DNA from: Bacteroidales bacterium UBA4788
GTDB lineage: Bacteria; Bacteroidota; Bacteroidia; Bacteroidales; VadinHA17
Direction: 5' to 3'
Assembly (NCBI GenBank): GCA_002402965.1
Contig: DHGW01000093.1
Location: 467 to 31,670, forward strand
Length of the DNA: 31,204 nucleotides
Positions 5,876-15,595 of this stretch are shown one piece after another. The notes beneath the pieces were generated by a model. That model was given only the letters and a program-made list of their open reading frames with translations. It was not told the origin of the DNA and searched no databases. Made by a program: the position numbers and the translations under genes. Position 1 is the stretch's first letter. The number at the start of each line of letters is the position of its first letter.

Positions 5876-7240
5876 ATGCCGGAAGAGACAAAGAACAAAA
5901 CAGTTATCCGCAATGCTCTGCTAATCAGCGAAGAGAATAGCAGGGAGGCGGACGTGTTGATCTCGGGTGACCGGATTGCAGGGATCTATCCGCCCGGGAA
6001 GGCCCCAGTAAGCCCCGCTCCCGGAACGAGGATCATCGAGGCCTCCGGGCTGTGGCTGATGCCCGGGGTCATTGACGATCATGTCCATTTCCGTGAGCCC
6101 GGACTGACCCATAAGGCGGATATTGCCAGCGAGAGCGCTGCCGCTGCCGCAGGAGGAGTGACCTCTTTCATGGAGATGCCCAATACCGTACCGCAGACTG
6201 TCACCATAGGTGAGTGGGAAAGGAAAAACAGCCTCGCCAGGGAGCGCTCAGTGATCAACTACTCCTTCTATCTGGGAGCCACTGACAGCAATATTGATGA
6301 ACTGCGCAAAGCGAACCCGGATCTGGTCCCGGCTTTCAAGCTCTTCCTCGGAGCTTCCACCGGCAATATGCTCGTAAGCAATAACGAGACTCTCGAGGCC
6401 ATCTTCAGACTTGGAAAGATCCCCGTGGCCTGTCATTGTGAGGACGAGAAGATTATCAAGGCAAACAGTGCCGCATACCGTGAGGAATATGGAGAGACGA
6501 TCAGTCCCTCCTTCCATCCGCTGATAAGAAGCCGCGAAGCCTGCCTGACCTCTTCCACGGCAGCCGTCACCATGGCCCGCAGGACCGGCGCTAGGCTGCA
6601 CCTGCTACACCTGTCCACCGCGGAGGAAACCAAATTGCTTACTCAGGGCGGTGACCCATCCTCAAAACAGATAATAGGAGAGGTCTGCGTGCACCACCTG
6701 TGGTTTGATGACAGGGCATACGCTGAAAAAGGCAACCTGGTCAAATGGAATCCCCCGATAAGAAAGTCCTCCGACAGGGAGGCGCTGGTCAGGGCAGTCC
6801 GGGAGGGTTTGATTGATATCATTGCCACAGACCATGCCCCCCACACCCTCGAGGAGAAGAGTGCACCGTACTTCAGCGCGCCGTCCGGCGGGCCAACGGT
6901 GCAACACTCGCTGGTGATGATGCTGGAGCTGTGCCACCGCGGCGAACTAACCCCTGAACTGGTGGTAAGGAAGATGTGTCATAACCCGGCTATCCTCTTC
7001 GGCATACCCGACCGCGGCTTCATTCGTGAAGGATATAAGGCCGACCTGGTCCTTGTCGATCCCGCAGCGCCCTGGACAGTCAGCCGGAAAAACATTCTTT
7101 ACAAATGCGGATGGTCGCCTCTCGAAGGCACCACCTTCCGCAACAGCGTCGTAACAACATTTGCCAACGGCATACCGGTGTTTGAGGATGGCCATCTGAC
7201 AGGCCGCCGTGCGCCGGAGATGCTTCGTTTCAAACGATAA
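5876..7240 (+). CDS. pyrC: Dihydroorotase
   Basis: The 454-residue amidohydrolase of the dihydroorotase/allantoinase superfamily catalyses reversible cyclisation of carbamoyl aspartate to dihydroorotate in pyrimidine synthesis. Visible hallmarks are the metal-binding DHVHFREPG (68-76), AFKLFLGAST with the likely carboxylated Lys, the second-metal His in VACHCEDE, the LHLLHLST strand, and ATDHAPHT with the catalytic Asp. The size and motifs fit the class I-like enzyme common in Bacteroidota. Allantoinase or another hydantoinase-type enzyme is possible, but the FREPGL motif and a conserved neighbourhood with the polyprenol mannosyltransferase favour PyrC. It lies between the glycosyltransferase (10 bp upstream) and a lipoprotein gene (13 bp downstream). 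Confidence 0.88.
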   Translation: MPEETKNKTVIRNALLISEENSREADVLISGDRIAGIYPPGKAPVSPAPGTRIIEASGLWLMPGVIDDHVHFREPGLTHKADIASESAAAAAGGVTSFMEMPNTVPQTVTIGEWERKNSLARERSVINYSFYLGATDSNIDELRKANPDLVPAFKLFLGASTGNMLVSNNETLEAIFRLGKIPVACHCEDEKIIKANSAAYREEYGETISPSFHPLIRSREACLTSSTAAVTMARRTGARLHLLHLSTAEETKLLTQGGDPSSKQIIGEVCVHHLWFDDRAYAEKGNLVKWNPPIRKSSDREALVRAVREGLIDIIATDHAPHTLEEKSAPYFSAPSGGPTVQHSLVMMLELCHRGELTPELVVRKMCHNPAILFGIPDRGFIREGYKADLVLVDPAAPWTVSRKNILYKCGWSPLEGTTFRNSVVTTFANGIPVFEDGHLTGRRAPEMLRFKR

Positions 7241-7253
7241 AAAGAATGGCAGT

Positions 7254-7811
7254 ATGAGAAAGATTGTATTGCTGATGATTCTGGTTCCGCTCACCGTGTC
7301 ATGCGGACAGAGAGGCAGTGAAAAGAAAGGAACAGACCCGGCCGCCGGCAACGAGCTCCCATCCGGAGCACAACCCGGAACTGAAGCTGCTCCGAACTCC
7401 GGCACAGCGCTGCCCTCCGGCGCAGTGCTCATCGCAACTGACATTGTCACCGAAGTAGTTATCAGGCCTGATCCCGAGGGCGACCCGTGGGATACAGAAA
7501 AAGTTGCAGGTTATAAAGGCGATGCGATGATTGATGGCGTCTTCAACCGTATCTATGAGGGCACACTTACCGTGTTTGACTATCACAGCGGCGAGCCACT
7601 GACAACGGCTGATATAAAGAAGATTGAGGGTGAATTCAAGAATGACAGAACCAAAATCGGAAAGCTCTCATTCACTGAGGACTGGTACTACTACCCATCA
7701 GAGAACAGGATTGAGAAAAAGGCGAAGTCAGTCACCTTCGGCTATGAGCTTTACAATAACCTGGGAAAGGTCTATGCATACAGGGCTGCCTTCAGAGCTG
7801 ACCTTCAGTAA
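7254..7811 (+). CDS. Unassigned lipoprotein (possibly GldN-like C-terminal part)
   Basis: The 185-residue protein has a lipoprotein signal (MRKIVLLMILVPLTVSC, lipid-anchored Cys17). A low-complexity linker rich in Gly, Ala, Pro and Ser (about 18-58) follows, then a compact domain (about 60-185). I started it at ATG 7254 because this gives the lipobox directly; the frame is open upstream into the dihydroorotase. The domain has two stretches resembling GldN/PorN-type proteins of type IX secretion: a helix-plus-loop VFNRIYEGTLTVFDYHSG and an aromatic KLSFTEDWYYYP. This resemblance is faint and I do not assign a function. It converges on lysC, with 11 bp between the ends. Confidence 0.75.
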   Translation: MRKIVLLMILVPLTVSCGQRGSEKKGTDPAAGNELPSGAQPGTEAAPNSGTALPSGAVLIATDIVTEVVIRPDPEGDPWDTEKVAGYKGDAMIDGVFNRIYEGTLTVFDYHSGEPLTTADIKKIEGEFKNDRTKIGKLSFTEDWYYYPSENRIEKKAKSVTFGYELYNNLGKVYAYRAAFRADLQ

Positions 7812-7822
7812 CAGCTCTTGCC

Positions 7823-9073
7823 CTATCTCACCACCATCCTTACAGTATTGCGTGTCCTCTGTGAGAGGAATACTTCCCTTGTTCCTGCCACCATCATGGC
7901 TGCCTCATCAGTACAGTGCCGGACCGTCAGCATCTCAACCCCGTCATTGTAGAGGATTGAATAATCTTGCTTCATCTCTTCCATTGCCTCACTAATTTTT
8001 GGCTCTTCATGGTCAGCGCAGATGTTGATGCTTACAGCACCGGTCTGCACCAGGTTAACCTTTAATCCGCTCTTTGCTATCAGATAAAATAGCCGGGAAA
8101 GGTTATCCCCCATGACAAAAGAGAGGTCCTTTGGTATAAGGGAGATCAGTATCTGTCCCTCTTTTTTCACATATACCGGGCACATATCCCCTTGAGGGGC
8201 ATCATCTGAGATGATGGTTCCGGCACCACGCTGATCGGCGAAAGACTTTACAAGCATTGGTATCTTCTTGTTATGCAGCGGCTTGATGGTCTTGGGGTGG
8301 ATGATCTTTGCGCCTGAGTAGGTCATCTCGGCAGCCTCGAGGTAAGAGACATGAGGAAGAATGACTGCTGATGCCATCCAGTCAGGATCAGCATTCATTA
8401 TACCCGGCACATCCTTCCATACCACAACATCCCTGGCATCAAGGATATTGGCAAATATGGCAGCTGAATAGTCAGACCCTTCCCGTCCCAGGGTCGTGGC
8501 TTCTCCCTCTTCCGTGGCACCGATGAAGCCCTGGGTGACATATAAATCTGCCTCGTTGAAGGTAATGGTTCCTCTGACTGCATTCTGTGATGCTTCCCAG
8601 AGAACTCCTGCATCGCGGTGTCTTTTATCTGTGATAATCAGTTTCCTTGCATCAGCCCGGTTTGAGTTCAATCCACGCGAACGCAGATAAGCCTCAACAA
8701 TAATTGTTGACCACAACTCACCATTAGACACAATCATATCATAGTCATGATCAAAATCATCCGGCTTCCCCCCTTTCAGATTATCAGTGAATTCCCTGAA
8801 AATGCCATTGATCTTTTCAAGAACAGGGGACATGGTCCCGAAGAGTTGTTCTGTTATCAGGAGATGGTATTCAATTATCTCCATGAGGAGAGATTGAAAT
8901 CCGGGATCACCGGACCGCCACGCGAGATGAAGTCTTTCCAGAGCATTGGTTGTTTTCCCAAAAGCGGAGATAATAATTACGAGCCTGTCATTCTCCTCTG
9001 CCACAATATTATACAGGTTGATAATGCCTTCTGCATCCCTGACAGATGCACCACCGAATTTAAATACTCTCAT
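7823..9073 (-). CDS. lysC: Aspartate kinase (monofunctional)
   Basis: The 416-residue aspartokinase phosphorylates aspartate in the first step of lysine, threonine and methionine synthesis and of diaminopimelate for peptidoglycan. The amino-acid kinase domain (about 1-285) shows KFGGASVRD (5-13), VIIISAFGKTTNAL, the TTLGREGSDYSA substrate loop and VWKDVPGIMNADP. Two C-terminal ACT-type segments follow (about 305-416: ILISLIPKDLSFVMGDNLSR and SINICADHEEPK), which normally bind the feedback inhibitor. There is no homoserine dehydrogenase fusion. A strong consensus promoter lies just upstream, giving a leader of only about 12 nt. It is divergent from fbp across 87 bp. Confidence 0.93.
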   Translation of the reverse strand: MRVFKFGGASVRDAEGIINLYNIVAEENDRLVIIISAFGKTTNALERLHLAWRSGDPGFQSLLMEIIEYHLLITEQLFGTMSPVLEKINGIFREFTDNLKGGKPDDFDHDYDMIVSNGELWSTIIVEAYLRSRGLNSNRADARKLIITDKRHRDAGVLWEASQNAVRGTITFNEADLYVTQGFIGATEEGEATTLGREGSDYSAAIFANILDARDVVVWKDVPGIMNADPDWMASAVILPHVSYLEAAEMTYSGAKIIHPKTIKPLHNKKIPMLVKSFADQRGAGTIISDDAPQGDMCPVYVKKEGQILISLIPKDLSFVMGDNLSRLFYLIAKSGLKVNLVQTGAVSINICADHEEPKISEAMEEMKQDYSILYNDGVEMLTVRHCTDEAAMMVAGTREVFLSQRTRNTVRMVVR

Positions 9074-9090
9074 AACAGGAATTGTTTGCG

Positions 9091-9120
9091 CAAATTTATA
9101 ACTTAGCCGTAATTTGACAA
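9091..9120 (-). promoter_or_regulatory. lysC promoter
   Basis: Minus strand: TTG (9118-9120), 19-nt spacer, TAAATTTG (9091-9098), a full match to the Bacteroidota consensus. The start of transcription would be near 9085, about 12 nt before the lysC ATG. The same 87-bp interval must hold the fbp promoter, for which I see no full match. Confidence 0.75.
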
Positions 9121-9160
9121 TTTAAGACCTCGTCATAGTCACAATTATATCATTTTCAGT

Positions 9161-10165
9161 ATGTCCAATTATGATATTATCAGCCTGAATGACTTCATTA
9201 TCAGGAAACAGAAAGATTTTCCCTACGCTACCGGAGATCTCTCCAGCCTTCTTCACCACATCGGTACAGCCGCCAAGATGGTCAATGCCAAGATCCGCAA
9301 GGCAGGTCTTGTAGAGATACTGGGGAAAGCGGGAGCTGAGAATCCACAGGGAGAAGAACAGCAGAAGCTCGACCGCTATTCTGACGACGTATTCATTGAT
9401 GCTCTTAAATCGTCAGGCCAGTGCGCCGGAGTGGCATCCGAAGAGAACCAGAGCGAGGTGATCTTCACCGGTGAGTTTGCTGTAAGAGGCAAGTACGTTG
9501 TCTGCTTCGACCCTCTGGACGGCTCTTCAAACATTGACGTCAATGTATCGGTTGGATCAATCTTCTCAATCTACCGTCGTATCAGCGAGCGGGATGCCGA
9601 GGCCACTGTTGCCGATTTCCTCCAGGAGGGCAGCAAACAGGTTGCAGCCGGGTATGTGATCTATGGATCATCAACCATGCTGGTCTACACTACCGGTAAC
9701 GGGGTTAACGGCTTCACCCTTGATCCGACAATCGGCGAATTCTGCCTTTCGCATCCCAATATAAAGACGCCGGAGACTGGCAGGATTTATTCCATAAATG
9801 AAGGCAACTATATCAAGTTCCCTGACGGGGTGAAGAAATATATCAAGTATTGCCAGGAGATTGATCCCCCCACCGGACGACCCTACATCTCGAGGTATAT
9901 TGGCTCACTGGTTTCGGATGTGCACCGGAATATGCTGACGGGAGGGATCTTCCTCTACCCGCCATCAAGCAGTTATACCTCAGGGAAGCTGAGGCTGGTC
10001 TATGAGTGCAATCCGATATCCTTTCTGATCGAACAGGCAGGAGGAGTGGCCACCGACGGCATGCGGAGGATACTCTCTCTGCAGCCGGAGTCGCTCCATC
10101 AGAGAACTCCCTTCTATTGCGGCTCGCCCGATATGATCAGGAAGCTCGTTGCGATGTGCTGCTGA
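9161..10165 (+). CDS. fbp: Fructose-1,6-bisphosphatase, class I
   Basis: The 334-residue class I FBPase hydrolyses fructose 1,6-bisphosphate to fructose 6-phosphate in gluconeogenesis (cytoplasm). It shows the metal and substrate motifs ASEEN (92-96) and FDPLDGSSNIDVNVS (116-130), the GTGNGVNGFTLDP-type strand and the C-terminal YECNPISFLIEQAGG substrate loop. Length and motifs match the enzyme from plants, animals and many bacteria. The ATG at 9161 gives the normal N-terminus. It is divergent from lysC; mfd follows after 66 bp. Confidence 0.95.
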   Translation: MSNYDIISLNDFIIRKQKDFPYATGDLSSLLHHIGTAAKMVNAKIRKAGLVEILGKAGAENPQGEEQQKLDRYSDDVFIDALKSSGQCAGVASEENQSEVIFTGEFAVRGKYVVCFDPLDGSSNIDVNVSVGSIFSIYRRISERDAEATVADFLQEGSKQVAAGYVIYGSSTMLVYTTGNGVNGFTLDPTIGEFCLSHPNIKTPETGRIYSINEGNYIKFPDGVKKYIKYCQEIDPPTGRPYISRYIGSLVSDVHRNMLTGGIFLYPPSSSYTSGKLRLVYECNPISFLIEQAGGVATDGMRRILSLQPESLHQRTPFYCGSPDMIRKLVAMCC

Positions 10166-10205
10166 ATGAAGCCATCTTTTCCTTTGCGGTGAACGCCGGC
10201 TTTGT

Positions 10206-10213
10206 TAATTTTG
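10206..10213 (+). promoter_or_regulatory. Candidate -7 element for the mfd operon
   Basis: TAATTTTG matches TAnnTTTG exactly and would start transcription about 13 nt before the mfd ATG at 10232. No TTG lies at the expected distance upstream, so this is tentative. Confidence 0.4.
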
Positions 10214-10231
10214 CACCCTCAGACTAAATCG

Positions 10232-13200
10232 ATGGCCAGCACCGTATTCAGAGATATTTACAGGGCACATCCCTCATTCACCAGGCTTGAAGCCCTGCTG
10301 GCCGGCGACAGCAACGAGCCGGTGACCATCCACGGCCTCACCGGATCATCCCGTACCGTGGTGATGGCCGGGGCACTGTCCCAGCAACCCACCACCCATG
10401 TGGTGCTGCTGCCGGAGAAGGAGGATGCGGCCTACTTCTACAATGACCTCACTTCGCTGCTGGGGGATGACAATATCTTCTTCTTCCCCGGCACCTATAA
10501 GCGGTCAGTGATGTATGACCAGACCGAGCCTGCCAACATCATCCTCAGGGCCGAAGTGCTGAATTTCCTCACTTCAGGACGCAGGAAGTGCATCATCGTC
10601 ACTTACCCGGAGTCGGTAATGGAGAAGGTCATCAGCAAGAGCAGCCTTAAGAAAAACACCTTTGTCATAAAGAAGGGTGCCAGGCTCTCCATCGAGTTCC
10701 TCGAGGAGGTGCTGAGGGAATACAACTTCCGGCGGACCGAATTCGTCTATGAACCCGGGCAGTATTCCGTCAGGGGAAGTATCACCGACCTGTTTTCATA
10801 CTCAGCCGACAAACCATACCGGATAGACTTCTTCGGCGAAGAAGTGGATTCAATCCGCTCGTTCAATCCTGATGACCAGCTCTCTCTGCATCTCCATGAG
10901 GAGATCCAGGTCATCCCTGACATCCAGGAGCTGGCATTCCATGAGAGCTCGGACAGCTTCATCGACTTCATCCCTCCCTCATCCATCATCTGGAGTGACA
11001 ACTTTGATTACATCATTGAGAAGACCGACAATATATGGGCGCAGGCCCGCACCCGCAGTTCCAAAGGCGAAATTTCAGACCGGCGTGATATAATCATTAC
11101 CGGACGTTACCTGGAGGAGCTCTGCGCGCGTCACCGCCGGATCTTCTTCGGCAGGGGGAGGCAAGATCCGGAAACCGTCAACCTTGAGTTCCGGACCGAG
11201 CCACAGCCTTCATTCAACAAGAACTTTGATCTTCTGACCTCCAGACTTGTATCAAACGCTCAGGATGGCTACCGCAACTTCATCATCTCCGAGAGTGACG
11301 TGCAGGAACAGCGTCTGAAGGAGATCTTTGCCGAGACTGATCCGAAAGCGGAGTACACACCCCTTCTCCTCAACCTGCACCAGGGGTTCACTGACCATGA
11401 CCTCCGGATAGCCGTATACACTGATCACCAGATCTTTGACCGTTACCACAAGTTTAAAATCAGGGGCTTCTTCACGCGCCGTGACAGCATGACCGTGCGG
11501 GAGCTCACTGACCTTAACCCCGGTGATTATGTGGTGCATTCGGACCACGGCATCGGCCGGTTCGGCGGTCTGGAGAAGATCGAGGTCAACGGTCGCATGC
11601 AGGAAGCCATCAAGCTGGTATTCAAGGACAACGACATTCTCTTTGTTGGCATCCACGCTCTGCACCGTATCTCGAAATACAAGGGCAAGGATGATACGCC
11701 GCCGCGTATCAGCAAGCTGGGCACTGGCACATGGCAGAAGATGAAGCAGGCGACCAAGAAAAAGGTCAAAGACATCGCCCGTGATCTCATCATCCTTTAC
11801 GCAAAGCGAAAAGCCTCCGGCGGTTTTGCCTTCTCTCCCGACTCCTACCTGCAGCGGGAGCTGGAAGCCTCCTTCATCTGGGAGGACACTCCCGACCAGC
11901 TTGCCAGCACCGTTGCCGTCAAGGAGGATATGGAAGCATCCACACCAATGGACCGGCTCATCTGCGGCGACGTGGGATTCGGCAAGACCGAGGTCGCCAT
12001 CAGGGCCGCCTTCAAGGCCGCCACTGACGGCAAACAGACAGCTATCCTTGTACCCACAACCATATTAGCCCTTCAGCACTACAAGACACTCTCCTCGCGT
12101 CTTGAGAACTTCCCCTGCCGCGTTGATTACATAAGCAGGCACAGGAAACCGGCTGAACAGAAGAAGATCCTCAAGCAGCTTGCCGACGGCGAGATTGACA
12201 TTATCGTCGGTACCCATAAGCTCACCGGCAAGGAAATCAAATTCAAGGACCTCGGCCTTCTTGTAATTGATGAGGAGCAACGTTTCGGCGTAGCCGTGAA
12301 AGAGAGGCTGAAGACGCTCAGGGCCGGGGTTGACACGCTGACGCTGACCGCCACACCGATTCCGCGCACGCTGCAGTTCTCACTCATGGGCGCCCGCGAC
12401 CTGTCGGTGATCAGCACCCCTCCGCCAAACAGGATGCCCATCATCACGGAACTTCACGGATTCAATGAGGATATCGTCCGCGAGGGAATAGTTTATGAGG
12501 TGAGCCGTAACGGACAGGTCTTCTTTATCAACAACAGGATAGAGAACATCATGGAGGTAAAAGCCTCCATATCGAGGATCTGTCCTGATGTTAAGATAGC
12601 TGTGGTCCACGGCCGGATGGAAGGCACAGACATTGAGAACGTGATGTTTGATTTCATCCGGGGCGACTATGATGTACTGCTTGCCACCACCATCATAGAG
12701 TCCGGGCTCGATATTCCCAATGCCAACACCATCTTCATCAATGATGCCCACAATTTCGGACTATCCGAGCTGCACCAGCTGCGAGGGAGGGTGGGCCGCT
12801 CGAACAGGAAGGCCTTCTGTTACCTGCTTACGCCCCCGCTCTCAGTGCTTACGGGTGACGCCAGGAGAAGGCTTAAGGCAATAGAGGAAAACTACGAACT
12901 GGGTAGCGGATTCAACATCGCCCTGCAGGACCTTGACATACGCGGAGCAGGAAACCTCCTGGGTGGCGAGCAGAGCGGCTTCATTGCAGACGTGGGTTAT
13001 GAAACCTACCAGAAGATACTGAACGAAGCGGTAAGGGAACTGAAGGAGGATGAGTTCAGCGAACTCTTCCCTGGACCGGCTGCGAAGAAGGAACGCGAGG
13101 AAGAAGAGAAACCGGGACAGATTGTTGAGGATGTTACAGTTGAGACAGACCTGGAAATAATGTTCCCCGACGACTATGTTTCAAACATTCCCGAACGTAT

Positions 13201-13609
13201 CAGGCTTTACAAGGAACTCAATGAGATCCGTGATGAAGAGGGACTCAGAGCCTATGAGTCACACCTCACCGACAGGTTCGGGCCGCCTCCGCCGTCTGCA
13301 AAGGCGCTTCTTGAGCTCGTAAGACTCAAATGGGCAGCCTCGAAAACAGGAATTGAAAAGGTAATTCTCAAAAATAACACACTGATTGCTAACTTTGTGA
13401 CGGACCAGGCATCACGGTTCTACCGGTCAACACTTTTCGTATCGGTGATGAACTATGTCAACAAGAGACAGGGCAACATGGCTGTAAAACAGAATAATAA
13501 CAAGCTGAGCCTCACGGTCAGGGGAGTGACTTCGGTAAACCAGGCCATTGACCTGTTCACTAAGATATTGTCTTTTCATGAGTCAACCCTGACACCAAAG
13601 GCAAACTGA
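10232..13609 (+). CDS. mfd: Transcription-repair coupling factor Mfd
   Basis: Mfd is a DNA translocase that removes stalled RNA polymerase and recruits UvrA for transcription-coupled repair. The protein of about 1125 residues has the full domain order: UvrB-like N-terminal part with the FVYEPGQYSVRGSI motif (about 175-190), RNA-polymerase-interacting CarD-like domain from LNPGDYVVHSDHGIGRF (about 425), helicase core with Walker A CGDVGFGKTEVA (about 578), DEEQRFGV box (about 680), TLTATPIPRTL, LLATTIIESGLDIPNANT and HQLRGRVGRS, and a C-terminal TRCF regulatory domain. The frame can be extended to a TTG at 10202, but ATG 10232 gives the better N-terminus. Its TGA overlaps the coaX ATG by one base (13609). 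Confidence 0.96.
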   Translation: MASTVFRDIYRAHPSFTRLEALLAGDSNEPVTIHGLTGSSRTVVMAGALSQQPTTHVVLLPEKEDAAYFYNDLTSLLGDDNIFFFPGTYKRSVMYDQTEPANIILRAEVLNFLTSGRRKCIIVTYPESVMEKVISKSSLKKNTFVIKKGARLSIEFLEEVLREYNFRRTEFVYEPGQYSVRGSITDLFSYSADKPYRIDFFGEEVDSIRSFNPDDQLSLHLHEEIQVIPDIQELAFHESSDSFIDFIPPSSIIWSDNFDYIIEKTDNIWAQARTRSSKGEISDRRDIIITGRYLEELCARHRRIFFGRGRQDPETVNLEFRTEPQPSFNKNFDLLTSRLVSNAQDGYRNFIISESDVQEQRLKEIFAETDPKAEYTPLLLNLHQGFTDHDLRIAVYTDHQIFDRYHKFKIRGFFTRRDSMTVRELTDLNPGDYVVHSDHGIGRFGGLEKIEVNGRMQEAIKLVFKDNDILFVGIHALHRISKYKGKDDTPPRISKLGTGTWQKMKQATKKKVKDIARDLIILYAKRKASGGFAFSPDSYLQRELEASFIWEDTPDQLASTVAVKEDMEASTPMDRLICGDVGFGKTEVAIRAAFKAATDGKQTAILVPTTILALQHYKTLSSRLENFPCRVDYISRHRKPAEQKKILKQLADGEIDIIVGTHKLTGKEIKFKDLGLLVIDEEQRFGVAVKERLKTLRAGVDTLTLTATPIPRTLQFSLMGARDLSVISTPPPNRMPIITELHGFNEDIVREGIVYEVSRNGQVFFINNRIENIMEVKASISRICPDVKIAVVHGRMEGTDIENVMFDFIRGDYDVLLATTIIESGLDIPNANTIFINDAHNFGLSELHQLRGRVGRSNRKAFCYLLTPPLSVLTGDARRRLKAIEENYELGSGFNIALQDLDIRGAGNLLGGEQSGFIADVGYETYQKILNEAVRELKEDEFSELFPGPAAKKEREEEEKPGQIVEDVTVETDLEIMFPDDYVSNIPERIRLYKELNEIRDEEGLRAYESHLTDRFGPPPPSAKALLELVRLKWAASKTGIEKVILKNNTLIANFVTDQASRFYRSTLFVSVMNYVNKRQGNMAVKQNNNKLSLTVRGVTSVNQAIDLFTKILSFHESTLTPKAN

Positions 13610-14328
13610 TGAACCTGATAATTGACATCGGAAACACATCTGTCAAGGCTGCGATTGTCAGTGACGGATCAATAGTCAGGCGGCAGCGGTTCCTCTCGGC
13701 CGATCCCGAGGTGATTGGCAGGTTTGCAGGCCGGCTCAGGCTGGATGGTGCCATTGTCTCAAGTGTTGGCAGCGATCCCTCCCCCCTGCTGTCATGGCTG
13801 GAGACCAGGGCTGAGCGTGTATACCTGCTTACTGCAGGTTCAGTATACCCCTTTACAATTGACTACGCCACGCCCGGGACCCTTGGGACAGACCGGCTGG
13901 CTGCTGCTGCAGGGGCCTTTCATCATCATCCCGGGGCAGATCTGCTGGTCATCGACGCCGGCAGCGCCCTGACAATAGACCAGGTAACAGGGGGTGTTTT
14001 CAGGGGCGGCAGCATCTCACCGGGGATAGCTATGAGGTTCAGGGCGCTGCATGAGTTTACCGGCCGTCTCCCGCTGGTGACAAAGAGAAGTGGTTTCACC
14101 TTCCCGGGCAAAACAACGGAGGATGCCATCACAGGAGGGGTAATCATGGGACTGGCATATGAAATAATTGAGTATATTCGCACATTCGAGGAAAAGCACC
14201 ATAATCCCGTAACGGCCATCACGGGCGGCGATGGCGGGATGATAACCCCGCTTGCCGGCGGCAAGGCGCTGCACTACCCGGACCTTGTGACGGAGGGTTT
14301 GAACTTTTTACTGGAAACAAATGTATAA
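13609..14328 (+). CDS. coaX: Type III pantothenate kinase
   Basis: The 239-residue kinase of the ASKHA fold performs the first step of coenzyme A synthesis (pantothenate to 4'-phosphopantothenate). Visible motifs are phosphate-binding IDIGNTSVK (5-13), GTDRLAAAAGA (93-103), catalytic and metal-binding DAGSALTID (116-124), GGSISPGIAMRFRALHEFT and a C-terminal ITGGDG. It is translationally coupled to mfd (1-bp overlap) and its own end overlaps the next start by 8 bp. Type III kinases need a monovalent cation and resist CoA feedback; this is family knowledge. Confidence 0.94.
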   Translation: MNLIIDIGNTSVKAAIVSDGSIVRRQRFLSADPEVIGRFAGRLRLDGAIVSSVGSDPSPLLSWLETRAERVYLLTAGSVYPFTIDYATPGTLGTDRLAAAAGAFHHHPGADLLVIDAGSALTIDQVTGGVFRGGSISPGIAMRFRALHEFTGRLPLVTKRSGFTFPGKTTEDAITGGVIMGLAYEIIEYIRTFEEKHHNPVTAITGGDGGMITPLAGGKALHYPDLVTEGLNFLLETNV

Positions 14329-15595
14329 GAATATAAGAGTTAGTCTGATATGTCTCCTGGCTCTCCTGACATCGGGAGTAGCAGGTCAGAAGAATGTCCA
14401 TTCACCTTTCGCGAGGTATGGTATAGGTAACATCGAGCAGCCGGGGACCTTCAGGACGCGAGCCATGGGAGGCATCAGCAGCGGGATAAGGGACAACCTT
14501 ACCCTGAACTTCCTGACGCCGGCATCCTACAGCAGCATTGACACAACCTCCTTTATCTTAGACTTTGGGATAGACTACGGTGTGGTTAAACTGAAAGGTG
14601 ACGGTCTGAAATACACTTCGCAGGACCTGACCTTCTCGCATCTTATGATGGGATTCCCGATCATGAAGGGCTGGGGAGTGACCGCAGCAATACTGCCCTT
14701 CACCAATGGAGCATATGACATCAGTTTTGAGGCGCCCGGTTCAGATGTCACAGGCACAATAGCCGAGCACCACATCGGCAGCGGGGGATACCAGAGGGTA
14801 CTCATTGGTACAGGGATCAGACCCATCCCGCTGGTGTCGGTTGGAGTGAATGCCTTCTATGTGTTCGGAGAGATAACCAGGTATAACGACTTTGTTTTCA
14901 CGGGTGACAACAACTATTTCAACACCAGGAAGCAGGGCAGTTCAGCGCTGAAGGGTGTGGGATTCGATGCATCGGTGCAATTCATGGTACCTCTCTCCGG
15001 TAACAGGTTCTTTAATGCCGGGCTGACCTATACACCAGGTTATAACCTGAAGACAGGCAATGAGGATTTTATCCTAAGATATTCCAATATCCAGACCAAC
15101 ATACTGGCTCTCGACACCCTGTCAAGCAGCTCGCTGTCAACCACCAGCAGGATGCCGCAGTCAATCAGGGCAGGGATCTCGCTGGGGAAGACGGACAAGC
15201 TGACGGCAGGGTTCGACCTGGTGTATACAAACTGGAGTGAGGCATCCTTTCCGGGCACCATCGGAACGTATACGGATGCACTATCACTGCATGCAGGAGC
15301 AGAATACATTCCTGAAAAGTATTCAAACTATAATTTTTTAAATCGTATGGAATACCGCATTGGATGCCGCTATGGAGAGAGTTATACCCTCTTTGGCGGA
15401 GACAATGTGAAAGAATACGGCATAACTTTTGGAACAGGTATACCGATGAGAAGATCGAGATCCAGGATCTCACTTGTGGTGGATCTGTCAACCAGGGGAA
15501 AAAGTGACAGTGAAATCCCCGGCGAGACAAGGATATCAGTCGGAGCCAGTTTGAATCTTTATGATTACTGGTTCATCAAAAGGCAGTATGATTAA
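14321..15595 (+). CDS. Outer membrane beta-barrel protein (Bacteroidota-conserved, FadL-like appearance)
   Basis: The 424-residue protein has a signal peptide (about 1-22, cleaved near VAGQ). The rest is rich in alternating hydrophobic/polar strands ending in aromatic residues, as in outer membrane barrels. The N-terminal block SPFARYGIGNIEQPGTFRTR, followed by AMGGISSGIRDNLTLNFLTP, resembles the plug region of Bacteroidota proteins annotated as FadL/TodX-like or unknown outer membrane proteins. Its place between coaX and a TPR/lptC pair suggests a link to envelope assembly. The substrate is unknown. The start overlaps the coaX stop by 8 bp and the end lies beside or within the start of the TPR gene. 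Confidence 0.8.
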   Translation: MYKNIRVSLICLLALLTSGVAGQKNVHSPFARYGIGNIEQPGTFRTRAMGGISSGIRDNLTLNFLTPASYSSIDTTSFILDFGIDYGVVKLKGDGLKYTSQDLTFSHLMMGFPIMKGWGVTAAILPFTNGAYDISFEAPGSDVTGTIAEHHIGSGGYQRVLIGTGIRPIPLVSVGVNAFYVFGEITRYNDFVFTGDNNYFNTRKQGSSALKGVGFDASVQFMVPLSGNRFFNAGLTYTPGYNLKTGNEDFILRYSNIQTNILALDTLSSSSLSTTSRMPQSIRAGISLGKTDKLTAGFDLVYTNWSEASFPGTIGTYTDALSLHAGAEYIPEKYSNYNFLNRMEYRIGCRYGESYTLFGGDNVKEYGITFGTGIPMRRSRSRISLVVDLSTRGKSDSEIPGETRISVGASLNLYDYWFIKRQYD

